Assembly (NCBI GenBank): GCA_900129675.1 | Contig: FSRD01000001.1 | Coordinates: forward strand, 2,407,501 to 2,471,500 | Origin: Bradyrhizobium erythrophlei | Lineage (GTDB): Bacteria; Pseudomonadota; Alphaproteobacteria; Rhizobiales; Xanthobacteraceae | DNA length: 64,000 bases | Reading direction: 5' to 3' | In this document: in pieces, positions 25,479 through 33,630 of the stretch | Numbering within the stretch: the first letter of the stretch is position 1 | How the letters are laid out: every line of letters begins with the position of its first letter | Notes under the pieces: model-generated | The model's database searches: none | Told to the model about the DNA's origin: nothing | What the model saw: the letters and a program-made list of their open reading frames with translations, nothing else | Translations under genes and position numbers: made by a program

Positions 25479-26936
25479 GTGAAGATACAGCGCGCGATTT
25501 TGTCGATCGTGGCGGCCGTAATCGGAATCACTATGGGCGCGGCCGCGGAGGAGAGAAGCTCAAATCTCTCGCCTCAGGTGTTGCAGGAAATTGCGAAGGT
25601 CGAGGCCGAGATTGACCTTACCGAGGCGCAGGCGACCGAACGGCTTGCGGCGCCGCCGGACAATCAGATTCAGCAGATCGAATTGCTCGGCAAGCTGATG
25701 CTGTATGACAAGGATTTGTCGGTAAACCGCAACGAGGCTTGCGCTTTTTGCCACATGCCCGAGACCGGCTTTACCGGTCCGGTGTCGGAGTTGAACCGGA
25801 CCACGGGCGCTTACCCGGGTTCGGTGCGCACGCGTTTCAGCGACCGCAAGCCGCAGTCGCACGCCTACGCGCCGCTGTCGCCCGTGCTGCATTACAATCC
25901 CGGGCAGGGCGACCTCGTCGGCGGAAATTTCTGGGACATGCGCGCGACGGGACGCCGGCTCGGCAATCCGGCCGCCGAGCAGGCGCAAGGTCCGCCCACC
26001 AATCCCGTGGAGATGGGGCTGCCCGACATCGCCTGTGCGGTCTATCGCGCCTCGCAGCGGCCCTATCGCGCCCTGTTCGAGAGCGTATGGGGACCGCAGA
26101 GTTTTGAGATCGCATGGCCGGGCGACGTCGAGCAGGTCTGCAACAGGCCCGGGCCGCCGGCCGCGGCCGATCCGTTGCCGGTCCATCTGAGCCCGATCGA
26201 TCGAGGCCGCGCCGGCTCGACCTTCGATCAGATGGCGCAGTCCATCGCCGGCTATGAAGCCTCGGCCGAGGTGACGTCGTTCACTTCGAAATTCGACGCG
26301 GTGCTCGCCAAGAAGGCGCAGTTCACGCCGCAGGAGCAGCAGGGCTACGATCTGTTCCGCGGCAAGGCGCGATGCAATGAATGTCACCGCGACGGCGGCC
26401 CTGGCGAGGACCCGCTATTCACTGACTTCACCGCCAGCAATATCGGCACTCCCGCCAATCCGAGGCTTCCCTACTATGGCGAAGATCAGCCCGACGCGTT
26501 GGGCTATGTCGCCAATCCGCTGGGATCGTCCTTCGTCGATGGGGGTGTCGGTACTTTTCTCAGCAACGGACATCTGCTCAGCCAGCCCTCGGCCGTCGAC
26601 GCGCGATGGCTCAAGCTGGCACCGGACAACCAGGCGCGAATGCAGGTGCCGACACTGCGCAACGTGGACAAGCGGCCTGATCCGGCCTTCGTGAAGGCCT
26701 ACGGGCACAATGGTTATTTCACGAGCCTGAAGCAGATCGTGCATTTCTACAATACGCGCGATGTGCTGCCGCGCTGCCAGCCCCATGATCCGGGCGAAGG
26801 TACGACCTGCTGGCCAGCGCCGGAGTCGACCGCCAATATGAATACGAGCAAAGTTGGTCGTCTGGGTCTGTCGGACACAGAAGAGGACGCGCTCGTTCTC
26901 TTCATGCAGACGCTGACGGATGGGTTTATGCATTAA
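25479..26936 (+). CDS. Di-heme cytochrome c peroxidase / MauG-family protein
   Basis: A 485-residue periplasmic protein with a signal peptide (MKIQRAILSIVAAVIGITMG, cleavage after AAA) and two heme c sites: C88-A-F-C91-H92 and C299-N-E-C302-H303. The spacing and the LGKLMLYDKDLSVNRNEACAFCH and VPTLRNVDKRP motifs place it in the CcpA/MauG superfamily. It is longer than classical CcpA (about 320) owing to inserts between the hemes. GTG start at 25479 follows GGAGGA. A sulfite-oxidase-type gene follows 147 bp downstream. Peroxidase versus MauG-like oxidase function cannot be decided here. Confidence 0.9.
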   Translation: MKIQRAILSIVAAVIGITMGAAAEERSSNLSPQVLQEIAKVEAEIDLTEAQATERLAAPPDNQIQQIELLGKLMLYDKDLSVNRNEACAFCHMPETGFTGPVSELNRTTGAYPGSVRTRFSDRKPQSHAYAPLSPVLHYNPGQGDLVGGNFWDMRATGRRLGNPAAEQAQGPPTNPVEMGLPDIACAVYRASQRPYRALFESVWGPQSFEIAWPGDVEQVCNRPGPPAAADPLPVHLSPIDRGRAGSTFDQMAQSIAGYEASAEVTSFTSKFDAVLAKKAQFTPQEQQGYDLFRGKARCNECHRDGGPGEDPLFTDFTASNIGTPANPRLPYYGEDQPDALGYVANPLGSSFVDGGVGTFLSNGHLLSQPSAVDARWLKLAPDNQARMQVPTLRNVDKRPDPAFVKAYGHNGYFTSLKQIVHFYNTRDVLPRCQPHDPGEGTTCWPAPESTANMNTSKVGRLGLSDTEEDALVLFMQTLTDGFMH

Positions 26937-27083
26937 TCGCGTCTTGGCCCGGATATTTCAGACATCAACTTGTTCCACTGTTCGCGAGCCCTTCTGCCTC
27001 GTCGCCGAACACTCAAGTGTGATGAGCATGATGTTCGTTCCTTCCCATTTCAGGCAATGAGGGGTACAGGACGGGAATAGCTG

Positions 27084-28322
27084 ATGCAGGATGATGATGT
27101 GCAACCAAGGGCACTGACGCGACGCCGTGTGCTGGGTGGGATGGGGATCGCGAGCCTGACACTGATGTCGTCACGGGCATCGGCGCAAGAGAGGGTCGAT
27201 CTACACGTTCCGGGCGGTCCGAGTACAAGGACGATCACCACGTCCTATCCACAAAAGGGCCGAATGATCCTGCAGCGTTCGAGCCCGCCATGGCTTGAGA
27301 CGCCCTTCGAAGTCTTCGACAAGAGCGTGTTCACCCCAAACGACCAGCATTATGTCAGCTGGCACTGGGCGAATTTTCCGGGCGACATCGACGTCGACAG
27401 CTTTCGTCTGACGGTGCGCGGCCTGGTCAATCAGACCCTTTCGCTGTCGCTCAAGGATATTTTGCAGGGCTTGCCGAGGTTCGATATCGCCGCTGTCAAC
27501 CAATGCGCCGGCGCTTCGCGCATCTACGCCGTTCCACGCGTTGCCGGCGCTCAATGGGCAAATGGTTCGATGAGCAACGCGATCTGGACCGGTGTGCGTC
27601 TCAAGGACGTGCTTGACCGTGCCGGTGTAAAACCTGGCGCCATTCAGGTCCGCTTCGGCGGCCTGGACGAGCCGGTGATGCCGGACGCGCCGAAATTCCT
27701 GAAGTCGCTCACCATCGATCACGCTCGCGACGGCGAGGTGATGATCGCTTTCGCCATGAACGGCGAGCAGCTTCCATTGTTGAACGGATTTCCGCTGCGA
27801 CTCGTGGTGCCCGGCTGGTGCGGGGTTTACTGGATCAAGATGCTGAACGACATCGAAGTACTGGATCAGCCCGACACCAACTACTGGACGGCGACCGGCT
27901 ACCGCGTGCCCGATACGCCGCACTATACCGTCAAGCCGGGCGAGACCGGATTCAAGATGGTTCCGGTGACCCGCAATGTTCCGCGTTCGTTCATCACCAA
28001 CATCCGCAACGGCGACAACGTGCCGGCGGGGGCGCCGGCTTCGGCGCGAGGCATCGCCTTCGGCGGCGATTGCGGCGTTGCCCGCGTCGATTTGTCGATC
28101 GACGGCGGCAAGAGCTGGCAGCCGACGAAGCTCGATGCCGATCAGGGGACATACGGCTTTCGGCAATGGCAGACGCAATTTACGTTGCCTGCGCCCGGCG
28201 CGGGCACCCTGATGGTTCGTTGCACCAACACCAGGAACGAGGCCCAGCCCGATTTCAAGATCTGGAATCCAGCTGGCTACATGTACAACACTATTGAAAC
28301 GACCCATGTGGTCGCGGCCTGA
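27084..28322 (+). CDS. Sulfite-oxidase-family molybdopterin enzyme, Tat-exported
   Basis: A 412-residue Mo enzyme with a twin-Arg signal (TRRRVLGGMGIASLTLMSS). The sulfite oxidase fold is clear: the Mo-binding domain with the cofactor Cys141 in NQCAGASR, then NAIWTGVRLKDVLDRAG, RLVVPGWCGVYWIKMLNDIEVL, and the C-terminal dimer domain with AFGGDCGVARVDLSIDGGKSW. The loop after the Cys is AGASR, where typical sulfite oxidases have AGNRR, so sulfite may not be the only or true substrate. A cytochrome c gene follows 13 bases after the stop, as in SorAB-type dehydrogenases. Molybdate would come from the ModABC system 10 kb away. Confidence 0.88.
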   Translation: MQDDDVQPRALTRRRVLGGMGIASLTLMSSRASAQERVDLHVPGGPSTRTITTSYPQKGRMILQRSSPPWLETPFEVFDKSVFTPNDQHYVSWHWANFPGDIDVDSFRLTVRGLVNQTLSLSLKDILQGLPRFDIAAVNQCAGASRIYAVPRVAGAQWANGSMSNAIWTGVRLKDVLDRAGVKPGAIQVRFGGLDEPVMPDAPKFLKSLTIDHARDGEVMIAFAMNGEQLPLLNGFPLRLVVPGWCGVYWIKMLNDIEVLDQPDTNYWTATGYRVPDTPHYTVKPGETGFKMVPVTRNVPRSFITNIRNGDNVPAGAPASARGIAFGGDCGVARVDLSIDGGKSWQPTKLDADQGTYGFRQWQTQFTLPAPGAGTLMVRCTNTRNEAQPDFKIWNPAGYMYNTIETTHVVAA

Positions 28323-28335
28323 GGAGGAACCAGGA

Positions 28336-28668
28336 ATGCTCCGTGCTGTTCTGCTGATGGCCGCCGTTCTCGGTCTCGTTCTCTTGCTACATCCCGGTCG
28401 GGCCGCAACGATCACCACATTGAAGTCGCTGAAGCTGGATGTCCCCACCAGCGACGCGATGTTTCCCGTTGGTCCGGGATCGGATGCGATCAACAACAAC
28501 TGCCTCGCCTGCCACTCGGCTGACCACGTATTGAACCAGCCTTCGTTATCCAGGGAAGCCTGGCAAGAAGTCGTCAACAAGATGATCACCGCCTACAAGG
28601 CTCCTGTCAGCCCTGACGACGCCAAAGCGATCGTGGACTATTTGGTCCGCACCAAAGGCGCTTCATAG
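28336..28668 (+). CDS. Cytochrome c subunit partner of the Mo enzyme (SorB-like)
   Basis: A 110-residue secreted mono-heme cytochrome c. A signal peptide (LLMAAVLGLVLLLHPGRAA) is followed by one heme site, C56-L-A-C59-H60. FPVGPGSDAINNNCLACH resembles SorB-type subunits of sulfite dehydrogenases, which accept electrons from the Mo centre and pass them to the respiratory chain. AGGAGGAA sits just before ATG 28336. The 13-base gap to the Mo enzyme gene indicates one operon and probably one complex. The frame is open from 28294 but the ribosome site decides the start. Confidence 0.9.
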   Translation: MLRAVLLMAAVLGLVLLLHPGRAATITTLKSLKLDVPTSDAMFPVGPGSDAINNNCLACHSADHVLNQPSLSREAWQEVVNKMITAYKAPVSPDDAKAIVDYLVRTKGAS

Positions 28669-28740
28669 ATCCGGTAGCACAAAGCTCGCAGCGATCGCAT
28701 TCTCGCGGCGCAAACTTCAACGAAATGAAATCAGCCGGCC

Positions 28741-29232
28741 ATGACGAAACTTGGAATGAGTGTTGGGATCTTGGCAACGGTCTTCCGCCTGTCAGCCGAG
28801 GCACAGACCGTCAACGTACTGACCCTGGATCAAGCCGGAGCCCAGACCGTCCTGCACGCCGCGAATGAGAGCGCGCAGCAGCGGAATGCGCCCTCGGCAA
28901 TTGCGGTAGTTGACCCTGCCGGGGATCTGCTTGCTTTCCAACGGATGGATGGTGTCCGCCCGGCAAGCGCGGATCTTGCCATCGAGAAGGCACGAACGGC
29001 TGCGCGGCTACAACGGTCGACGGCGGAGATCGAGGATAACATAAATCAGGGTCGAACGGCCTTCATCACTGCCGGCATCCTGGTACTGCGCGGCGGCATG
29101 CCGATACGTGTAGGCGGCGCAGTCGTGGGCGCGGTAGGTGTTGCCGGCTTGAGCAAGGAGATCGACGCCGAGATCGCGAACGCCGCGGCGGCGGCGCTGA
29201 GCCCCGCTCCGATGACAGCTCAGCGTAGGTGA
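28741..29232 (+). CDS. GlcG/HbpS-type heme-binding family protein
   Basis: A 163-residue protein of the GlcG/HbpS (DUF336) family with a possible N-terminal signal (MSVGILATVFRLSAEAQT). Family landmarks are LTLDQAGAQTVLHAA, AIAVVDPAGDLLAFQRMDG, IEKARTAARLQRST, and GGMPIRVGGAVVGAVGVAGL. Some relatives bind heme; others sit with dehydrogenases without a clear role. It follows the cytochrome subunit by 72 bases, so it probably belongs to the same transcript and acts in the periplasm with this redox cluster. Function uncertain. Confidence 0.85.
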   Translation: MTKLGMSVGILATVFRLSAEAQTVNVLTLDQAGAQTVLHAANESAQQRNAPSAIAVVDPAGDLLAFQRMDGVRPASADLAIEKARTAARLQRSTAEIEDNINQGRTAFITAGILVLRGGMPIRVGGAVVGAVGVAGLSKEIDAEIANAAAAALSPAPMTAQRR

Positions 29233-29335
29233 CGAGTTGTTGTTAGCAAGGTAATCTGATTTGGCAGTGCTGGAAGGCGGCGGGCTCTCGTTCCGATAGG
29301 AGGGCATTTTAGGTACAGCGCGCACTGCAAGCTGG

Positions 29336-29551
29336 TCACTCGACCAGATTGGTCTGGCAATGGAAATAGACCGCGCGCTGGCCGGCTTCCGGCTTCACCT
29401 GGTCGATCCGGATCGTGCTGCCGCTCTGCGACTGGGGCGTGAGATAACTCGGCTGTCCCCATTTCAGGGCTTCGCGCGCGGTTTCCTTGCCGCGCTTTTC
29501 TTCACTGACTCCTTCATCCAGCGTCGCCATTCCGCGAATGCGGCTGCGCAC
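29336..29551 (-). pseudogene. DUF1801 family remnant
   Basis: About 45 residues match the middle of a DUF1801 (YdhG-like) protein: ALKWGQPSYLTPQSQSGSTI, RIDQVKPEAG, and VYFHCQTNLVE, then a stop. The normal C-terminal third after this motif is absent, and upstream the reading becomes Lys/Arg-rich without family features. I take it as a broken gene squeezed between the GlcG-like gene and the chemoreceptor gene. Confidence 0.7.
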
Positions 29552-29602
29552 GCCAAGTCAGCCGCCCACCCGCCCACCCAATGGAAGTCAGACACCTTTC
29601 GC

Positions 29603-31570
29603 CTATGCGGCGTTGCGCAGGCCGGCCAGGAAGCTATCGACGCTCTCGAACAGCGCATTGGCCTGCTGGCTGAGTTCGCCGGTCGCGGCGCGGACGTTGT
29701 CGGCCAGCGCGCGCGACTGGTCGGCGGACTGGCTGGCGCCGGCGACGTTGACCGAGACTTCGCCGGTACCGGCGGCGGCTTGCTGCACGCTGCGCGCAAT
29801 CTCGCGCGTCGCTGAACCCTGTTCCTCCACGGCTGCGGCGATGGTGGTGGCGATGCCGCTGATCTCCCGGATGGTGTCGCTGATGCCGCCGATCGCGGTC
29901 ACACAGTGGCCGGTGGCGGACTGGATCGCGGCGACCTGTCCGGCGATCTCCTCGGTCGCCTTCGCCGTCTGGCTGGCGAGCTCCTTGACCTCGGACGCGA
30001 CGACGGCAAAACCCCGGCCGGCTTCGCCGGCGCGTGCGGCCTCGATCGTCGCATTGAGCGCTAACAAATTGGTCTGGCTCGCGATTGCCCCGATCAGGCG
30101 CAGCACATCGCCGATCTTTTCGGCGGCGGCGGCAAGGCTTCCGACCATCTCGGTGGTTTGTCCGGCCTTGACCACGGCGTTATCGGCAACGCTGCTGGAA
30201 TGGGTGACCTGGCGGCCGATTTCGGTGACCGACGACGCCAGTTCCTCGGTGGCGGCGGCGACCGTGCTGACGCTGGCCGAGGCTTCCTCCGAGGCGGCGG
30301 CCGCAGCGGCAGCGCGTTGCGAAGTGCCATCGACGCTGGCCGTGATCTCGCCCGCCACCCGCTGCATGTCCTTTGTCGCCTTGGCGACGGCATTGACCAC
30401 GCCCTTGACGTCGGCCTCGAAACGGTCGGCCATCTGGCGTTGCAGGGCCTTCTTCTCCAGCTCCGCCTGGTGTTTGTCGGCCTCCTGCGCCTCGCGCAGC
30501 GAACTTGCTTCCAGCATGTTGCGGCGGAACACGTCGACCGCGACCGCCATGGTGCCGAGTTCGTCGCGGCGCTCGCTGCCGGGAATCGTGACCGTGGTGT
30601 CGCCGCTCGACAGGCGGTTCATAACCGCGGTGATCGCCGTCAACGGACGCGACAGGCCGCGCCCGAGCAGAAAAGCCAGCAGCACCGCACCGGCCAGGAT
30701 TGCGGCGGTGCCGAGGATCAGATTGCGCTGCGAGGCCGCCGCGGCCGCCTCATACTCGGTCGTATCCTTGATGATCTCCAGCACCGCGACCGGCTGGCCG
30801 GCATAGTTCCTGATCTGCCCGAGATAGAGCGCAGCGGGATGGCCGTCGAGGACGGCATCGCGGCGCAAGGCCGCGCCATCCATCACGCCCTTGAGTTCGT
30901 CCTGGGTGGCGACCACGCTGTCGCCAAAGGTCGAAGAGAGGTTTCTGAAGCCGTTGCCTTCGTAGGAGTGCACGGCAAGGTCGATGCCGAAGCGCTTCTT
31001 GGCGCGGTCGACGAATTCCTTGCCGAAGGCTGCACCAACGTCGACATTCGCAAAGCTCTTGCCGTCACGCATGATCGGCGTCAGGCCGAAGATGCCGAGC
31101 GCTTCCCGCCCGGGTTCCACGCCGACGATCTGTTTGCCGGTCCTGATCGCTTCGACCACCGTGTTGCGGCGGCCCGAGACGTCGTCACCGAAAACCTTCG
31201 GCGCGTGAACGCGGTAGAACGAGGTCGCGGGCGCCACCTGGAACGTGATCAGCGGGATCCCTTGCGCATTCAGTGCCTTGTTGGCGTCGCCAAGCAGCGC
31301 TGCCAGGGCGTCGCGATCGCCCTTGGCGATGGCCTCGCCGACCGGCGGCAGCGCGGCGATCACGGAGCTGACCGCGAGCGCGGTCCGCCCTTCATAGTCG
31401 ACGGCGGCGATGACGCTGTCATATTGCAGCTTCAGCTGCTGGTCGAGCGCTAGCCGCGTCAGGGAGCGTTGTTGGGCGATCGAAAAGCCTCCCAGGATGG
31501 CGCAGGCCACCGCAACCGTCAGCGAAATGGCCAGAATCAGTCGGGCCGCGATCGATCGAATCTTGAACAT
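29603..31570 (-). CDS. Methyl-accepting chemotaxis protein
   Basis: A 655-residue chemoreceptor. First membrane helix near 9-31 ([20 protein letters not shown]), a periplasmic Cache-like sensor domain to about 280, second helix ([20 protein letters not shown]), HAMP domain, then a long coiled-coil signalling domain. The hairpin tip that contacts CheA/CheW is intact ([20 protein letters not shown], then [16 protein letters not shown]). The start at ATG 31570 places the first helix at the N-terminus; the frame is open to 31669. Chemotaxis genes are not nearby, so it is a solitary receptor. The sensed ligand is unknown. Confidence 0.95.
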   Translation of the reverse strand: MFKIRSIAARLILAISLTVAVACAILGGFSIAQQRSLTRLALDQQLKLQYDSVIAAVDYEGRTALAVSSVIAALPPVGEAIAKGDRDALAALLGDANKALNAQGIPLITFQVAPATSFYRVHAPKVFGDDVSGRRNTVVEAIRTGKQIVGVEPGREALGIFGLTPIMRDGKSFANVDVGAAFGKEFVDRAKKRFGIDLAVHSYEGNGFRNLSSTFGDSVVATQDELKGVMDGAALRRDAVLDGHPAALYLGQIRNYAGQPVAVLEIIKDTTEYEAAAAASQRNLILGTAAILAGAVLLAFLLGRGLSRPLTAITAVMNRLSSGDTTVTIPGSERRDELGTMAVAVDVFRRNMLEASSLREAQEADKHQAELEKKALQRQMADRFEADVKGVVNAVAKATKDMQRVAGEITASVDGTSQRAAAAAAASEEASASVSTVAAATEELASSVTEIGRQVTHSSSVADNAVVKAGQTTEMVGSLAAAAEKIGDVLRLIGAIASQTNLLALNATIEAARAGEAGRGFAVVASEVKELASQTAKATEEIAGQVAAIQSATGHCVTAIGGISDTIREISGIATTIAAAVEEQGSATREIARSVQQAAAGTGEVSVNVAGASQSADQSRALADNVRAATGELSQQANALFESVDSFLAGLRNAA

Positions 31571-31701
31571 GGGGAATCCGGAGCTCCGCGAAGCGAATAT
31601 TCCCGAAATTCCCAGAAAATGTTTAACAACAAGGCCGATCATGGCCGCGTAGTATTGCGGGGCACGCATGGCCCCGATGCGGTTACCCGCTTACCGCGGC
31701 C

Positions 31702-32877
31702 TCAGCGCGTCGTGGGCGGTGTGCCGAGATTAGCAACCGAAAGTATTGCCTTGCCGGCATCCTCGTAATGGGTCTCGCGCGCCTGGATCTGCTGCGCGAT
31801 CGTGTGCATGTCGCGAAAACGGCGTTCGAACCCGTTGGCGGCGAACACCGCCGTGGCGCCGGCCATGTGGTAGGCGGTATCGACCACGGCTGCCGATTGA
31901 TGGATGGTCCAGGTCGCGGCGATGCGGAGCGCGATGCGATGCTCCTCGGTGATGGGCGCGCCGCGCACAAGGTCGCGCCAGACTTCGGCTGCGGTGGCAT
32001 AGAGATAGGCGCGCGCGGCGCGCAGGCTGGCTTCGGTGCGTCCGATCTTGCCCTGCACCGCGTTGTTTTCGCGCATCGCCTTGAGGCCTTGCGGTGTCTT
32101 GCCCCGCGACAGCTCGATGGTCGCATCCAGCATGGCGCGCGCGACTCCGAGCGAGGTCGCGGCAAAGCCCATGCTGAACACCATGTTGGTGGTGAGCTTG
32201 TAGAGTGGTCCCGGCTCGCGCACGGCCGAGGGCGTGTCGCGGAGGGCTGCGAATTTGTCCGGAATGAACAGGTTGTCGACCGAATAGGAATCGGTGCCGG
32301 TGCCCCTCAGCCCGATCACGTCCCAGACGTCGTACATCGTGGCGCTGGTCACCGGAAACAGGATGGTGCGGATTTCCGGCGAACCGTCCGGCTTCTTCCG
32401 TGTCGTGCCGCCGGCCTCGACGACCCGGACATGGGCCCCCAGCCAGCTTGCCTGCCGGGAGCCGGAGGCAAAGTCCCAGCGCGCACTGGCCCTGTAGCCG
32501 CCAGGCACGGCCTGCACCTCGTGGGCGATCGCGCCCCAGGCGAGGATGCCGGGCGCGACATTGAAGATCTCGTTGGCGGCGTCGGGATCGAGATAGGCCG
32601 CCGTCATGGCGCAGACGCTGCACTGGCCGAGGCACCACGCGGTGGAGGCGTCGGCCTTGGCGATTTCCTCCTGCATCTGCATGAAGGCTTCGAGCGGCGC
32701 CTCGGTGCCGCCGAGGCTTTTGGGCAGCAGCGCGCGATAGAGTTCGTTCTCGATCAGGGCCTGCGTTACCGCCGGCGTCAGCCGCCGCGTCCGCTCGATC
32801 TCGTCGGCGTCGCGCGCAATCAACGGCGCAAGCGCCCGCGCACGCTCAACGAGGTCGAAACTGGGATGCTTGGTCAT
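31702..32877 (-). CDS. Acyl-CoA dehydrogenase-like flavoprotein (possible monooxygenase)
   Basis: A 391-residue protein with the acyl-CoA dehydrogenase fold. It shows N-terminal helices (LVERARALAPLIARDADEIE), PKSLGGTEAPLEAFMQMQEEIAKADASTAWCLGQ, the beta domain with SARWDFASGSRQASWLGA, VIGLRGTGTDSYSVDNLFIP, and a C-terminal helical bundle (DTAYHMAGATAVFAANGFERRFRDMHT). The ASTAWCLGQ region and that C-terminal HMAGATA-type motif recall flavin-dependent monooxygenases of the DszC/HsaA group more than fatty-acid oxidation enzymes; that is a judgement by eye. Start ATG 32877. No flavin reductase gene adjoins it. Confidence 0.88.
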   Translation of the reverse strand: MTKHPSFDLVERARALAPLIARDADEIERTRRLTPAVTQALIENELYRALLPKSLGGTEAPLEAFMQMQEEIAKADASTAWCLGQCSVCAMTAAYLDPDAANEIFNVAPGILAWGAIAHEVQAVPGGYRASARWDFASGSRQASWLGAHVRVVEAGGTTRKKPDGSPEIRTILFPVTSATMYDVWDVIGLRGTGTDSYSVDNLFIPDKFAALRDTPSAVREPGPLYKLTTNMVFSMGFAATSLGVARAMLDATIELSRGKTPQGLKAMRENNAVQGKIGRTEASLRAARAYLYATAAEVWRDLVRGAPITEEHRIALRIAATWTIHQSAAVVDTAYHMAGATAVFAANGFERRFRDMHTIAQQIQARETHYEDAGKAILSVANLGTPPTTR

Positions 32878-32978
32878 GCGCGTCCTCGCATTGTTGAATT
32901 TTCTGTTTTGGCGCAAGTGCAATGGTGGCCCATCCGCGGATAGGGATCAAGTCGGGCGGGAATGCCCGGACGGCTTTG

Positions 32979-33308
32979 TCACCGCGCCAGCCCGAGGACT
33001 ACCAGCAAGGCTCGATCGAGGTGTTCGGATGTTTCCATATCAATATCGCCGATGACGCTCCGAACCCGGTCACGGCGCAGGGCGATCATCTTGTCCGTCA
33101 TGATCTGCGAGCGAAGGCGAAGGCCGTTTGACGGTGTGGCTTCGATTATTGGTCTGAGCCGCAACTTGTCCTGGAGGTCTGACGATAAGGGACAGATGAC
33201 GATCGTCGAAAGGTCTTCATTGAATTCGTCAGCCTGTACGATCACTCCGGGTCTTGGTCGTCATGGCTCGCTTGGAGCCACCACCAGCACGACATCCCCG
33301 CGCTTCGC
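32979..33308 (-). pseudogene. MazF/PemK toxin with internal stop
   Basis: The frame reads KRGDVVLVVAPSEP, then TGA at 33263-33261, then continues in the same frame as RPRPGVIVQADEFNEDLSTI, VICPLSSDL and so on to the natural end VVLGLAR. Both halves match one MazF-type RNA endonuclease, so a single nonsense codon breaks it. The expected start codon position (33308-33306) is GCG. A GTG at 33245 could start an 88-residue piece lacking the first beta strands. I judge it inactive. The antitoxin-like gene lies directly upstream. Confidence 0.82.
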
Positions 33309-33493
33309 TTCCAGGCGCTCCAGCCATAAGCCGCCTCGTTCCACGCATCGATGGCATCGTTTTCCGGATGCTGCGCCATCAGCTTTGCCTCCCGGCGGAT
33401 GGCCGCGAGCACCTTCGGATCGCGCAAATCCGGCACCCAATGCTGCACCGGCCGCAGCCCCTGCGCGCCCAAGCGCTCGCGGCGCGATGCCAT
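33242..33493 (-). CDS. MazE-family antitoxin, read through its expected end
   Basis: An 83-residue frame whose first 63 residues match DUF3018/MazE-type antitoxins: ASRRERLGAQGLRPVQHWVP, DLRDPKVLAAIRREAKLMAQ, then EAAYGWSAWK. Antitoxins of this kind normally stop at about that Lys, overlapping the toxin ATG. Here the codon after AAG is CGA, so the frame runs on for about 20 odd residues with three Trp in a row. The loss of the overlap fits the decay seen in the toxin. DNA binding may persist, since a perfect palindrome lies 53 bp upstream. Confidence 0.7.
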   Translation of the reverse strand: MASRRERLGAQGLRPVQHWVPDLRDPKVLAAIRREAKLMAQHPENDAIDAWNEAAYGWSAWKRSAGMSCWWWLQASHDDQDPE

Positions 33494-33545
33494 GCGCTGT
33501 CGCGGGGTAAGGGGCTTTGGCTTTTTCGGGGTGGTGGTTATGCTT

Positions 33546-33567
33546 TGAGCGTAACATGTTACGCTCA
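33546..33567. promoter_or_regulatory. Palindromic operator upstream of the mazEF remnant
   Basis: GAGCGTAACATGTTACGCTC (33547-33566) is a perfect 20-bp palindrome, extended to 22 by T/A at the ends, with further matching bases out to 33541-33572. Position and symmetry fit an antitoxin operator. Confidence 0.75.
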
Positions 33568-33630
33568 GAGCATTTCAATTAATTCGGCTGAGCCACAATG
33601 GAGACGCCGGAACTGCAGAACTCCCGTCGC

